Part shown: in pieces, positions 61,258-64,000 of the stretch
Position numbering within the stretch: position 1 is the stretch's first letter
Layout of the letters: every line of letters starts with the position of its first letter
Origin: Clavibacter sp.
GTDB lineage: Bacteria > Actinomycetota > Actinomycetes > Nanopelagicales > Nanopelagicaceae
Direction of reading: 5' to 3'
DNA length: 64,000 nucleotides
Assembly (NCBI GenBank): GCA_003569145.1
Contig: BGOH01000002.1
Span: forward strand, 1 to 64,000
The notes under the pieces: generated by a model
Databases searched by the model: none
What the model was told of the DNA's origin: nothing
The model's input: the letters and a program-made list of their open reading frames with translations, nothing else
Position numbers and translations under genes: made by a program

Positions 61258-63914
61258 CTAAGAAAGAAGAGAGCGCAAGACGAACTGCATGATTCCACCG
61301 TGGCGATAGTAATCAGCCTCACCTGGGGTATCGATACGTACCTTTGCCTCAAAGCTCTTATCTCCAGCCGTCACCTTAACAATGCTTGGAATGCGACCTT
61401 CGTTTAACGCAGTAACACCAGATATTGAAAATACTTCTTCGCCGCTCAGCCCTAATGAATTGGCATCTTGACCATCGAGAAATTGCAGAGGAAGAACTCC
61501 CATTCCAATCAAATTAGAGCGGTGAATTCTTTCAAATGATTCAGCAATGACTGCCTTTACTCCAAGAAGCGCGGTTCCTTTTGCAGCCCAATCTCTAGAA
61601 GATCCGGAGCCATATTCTTTTCCTGCCAGAATCACTAAGCAATGTTGGCATCTTGGTATGCCATTGATGCATCATAGATAGTGCTCTGCTTACCACCATC
61701 AATAAAGTTTCTAGTAAAGCCACCTTCAACACCATCAAGTAGAAGATTCTTCAAGCGAATGTTTGCAAACGTTCCTCTAATCATGACTTCATGATTGCCA
61801 CGGCGCGAACCATAGGAATTAAAGTCAGATTTTTCTACCCCATTTTCTGCTAGATATTTTCCAGCTGGAGAATCAACCTTAATCGAACCTGCTGGTGATA
61901 TGTGATCAGTAGTTACTGAATCACCAAGCTTTGCCAAAACTCTGGCACCTGAAATATCAGTAACTGGAAGTGGATTTCTAGGCATAGACTCAAAGTAAGG
62001 AGGCTTTCTTACATAAGTAGATTTCGGATCCCATTCAAAAGTCTTTCCTTCAGGGGTTGCAAGTGAGGTCCAGTGATGATCTCCAGCAAATACACTTGAA
62101 TAATCTTTCTTAAACATATCTGAGGTAACTACTGAATCAATTACGTCTTGGATCTCTTGCATACTTGGCCAGATGTCTTTCAGGAACACATCGTTTCCAG
62201 AGCTATCTTTGCCTAGAGGATCTTTATCAAAGTCATGATCCATAGTCCCAGCAATTGAATAGGCTACAACTAGCGGAGGCGATGCTAAGTAGTTCATTTT
62301 CACATCAGGGCTAATTCGACCTTCAAAGTTTCTATTTCCAGAAAGCACCGCTGCAACCGAGAGATCATTGTCATTTACTGCTTTGCTAACCTCTAGAGGC
62401 AATGGACCAGAGTTTCCAATACAGGTAACGCAGCCATAGCCAACTAGGTTAAATCCGAGTTTTTCTAGATATGGAGTTAGCCCTGATTTTTCGTAGTAGT
62501 TAGTTACTACCTTTGAACCTGGAGCAAGTGTGGTCTTAACCCAAGGCTTACTCATCAAACCTTTTTCTACAGCTTTCTTTGCTAGTAGTCCTGCCCCAAT
62601 CATCACTGAAGGATTTGAAGTATTAGTGCAAGAAGTGATTGAAGCTATTACCACTGAGCCATTGGTAATTGATCCTTTTCTTGAATTTACTTCAATGGCA
62701 ATTGGATTAGTAGCAGTATTGCTAGAAAGATAAGTAGGGAGAGCTTTGGCGAAGGAACTCTTGGCATCACTTAGAGAGACTCGATCTTGTGGTCTCTTGG
62801 GTCCTGCTATTGATGGCACGACACTTGAAAGATCTAGCTCTAAGCGCTCTGAGTATCTTGGCTCTGCAGATGGGTCATGCCATAGTCCTTGAGCCTTGGC
62901 ATATTTCTCTACTAGCTCTAATTGTTCTCTGCTTCTTCCGGTTAACTCTAGATACTTAATGGTTTCCTGATCTATTGGGAAAATTGCCACAGTTGAGCCG
63001 TATTCAGGTGACATATTTCCAATGGTGGCGCGATTAGCCATCGGAAGCGCGCTCACTCCTGGGCCATAAAATTCAACAAACTTGCCAACTACACCATGCT
63101 TTCTAAGCATCTCAGTAATTGTTAAAACTAAATCAGTTGCAGTTGTTCCAACTGCTAGCGCTCCACTTAACTTAAACCCAAGAACCTTAGGAATGAGCAT
63201 AGAAACTGGCTGACCAAGAAGGGCTGCCTCTGCTTCAATGCCGCCCACTCCCCAACCAAGAACTCCAAGGCCATTGACCATAGTGGTGTGTGAATCAGTT
63301 CCAACCACAGTATCTGGATATGCCCGCTGCACACCATTTACAGCTCTGACCATTACTACTCTTGCAAGATATTCAATGTTTACCTGATGAACAATGCCCG
63401 TGCCAGGTGGGACTACTTTAAATTCATCAAAGGCGCTCTGGCCCCAACGAAGGAAGCGATATCGCTCTTGATTTCTCTCATATTCAATATCAACATTTTC
63501 TTTGAAAGAGCTTGCCGTTCCATATTTATCTGCAATAACTGAGTGGTCGATAACTAGTTCAGCAGGGGCTAAGGGATTAACGCGCGATGGATCTCCGCCA
63601 AGTTCTGCAATTGCCTCTCTCATAGTAGCAAGATCGACAACACAGGGAACTCCGGTGAAATCTTGCATAATCACACGCGCTGGTGTGAATTGAATTTCAG
63701 TATCAGGAATTGATTCAGGATTCCAGGAAGCAAGAGCTTCGATCTGCTTGGCTGTGATATTTGCGCCATCTTCAGTGCGAAGGAGATTTTCCAGTAATAC
63801 TTTTAAGGAAAAGGGAAGAGAATTTGCTTGAGCAAGTTTGGTGATATCAAATATTTCATAACTCTTGCCTGATACTTCAAGCGAGCTCTTTGCGCCGAAG
63901 GAGTTCTTGCTCAT
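61258..63914 (-). CDS. acnA: aconitate hydratase A (one frameshift ~61638)
   Basis: [54 protein letters not shown]; continues as [20 protein letters not shown] in second frame. Confidence 0.96.
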
Positions 63915-64000
63915 GAGCCCATCTTAACTGTTGTCGCATAAAGTGCTCAAAGACGAATTACTAGAGAATTACTCAAGAAATAATGAAACGCGCCACAAGC

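Noticed and set aside
1-64000. Mobile elements, prophage, toxin-antitoxin or defence island
   Set aside because: No transposase, integrase, phage structural, restriction-modification or TA signature seen; the gene set is core metabolic and syntenic with other actinobacteria.

Overview
The window is dense, low-intergenic, moderate-GC actinobacterial core genome. Gene content and order resemble freshwater acI-type/Nanopelagicales genomes and the conserved Mycobacterium/Streptomyces block trpD-ctaE-qcrCAB-ctaFDC-erpA-nadA / gcvT-pepA-lpd-E2-lipBA-glnA / plsC-glk-fadD15-pimB'-NlpC. The taxon is inferred from gene content only. I recognise about 60 protein genes, one compact cobalamin riboswitch ahead of an ECF transporter operon, and several intergenic dyads. 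I see no tRNA, rRNA, CRISPR, prophage, transposon or classical defence island. At least 14 single-base frameshifts, mostly in short homopolymers and mostly in housekeeping genes, point to uncorrected sequence error rather than pseudogenes. The most interesting signals are regulatory or orphan: (i) the same GTTACnnACCAGTAAC dyad at the promoters of fadAB and fadD; (ii) a Nur-like box that exactly fills the 17-bp promoter spacer of a Ni/Co permease; (iii) a long hairpin with a possible pseudoknot in the leader of a uracil permease; (iv) an orphan Cas4/RecB-like nuclease with Cys pairs at both ends; (v) a sensorless histidine kinase/NarL pair between fadD and pimB'; (vi) a SCO2322-like exported protein of unknown function in the B12-riboswitch operon. 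I found no convincing wholly new multi-gene system.
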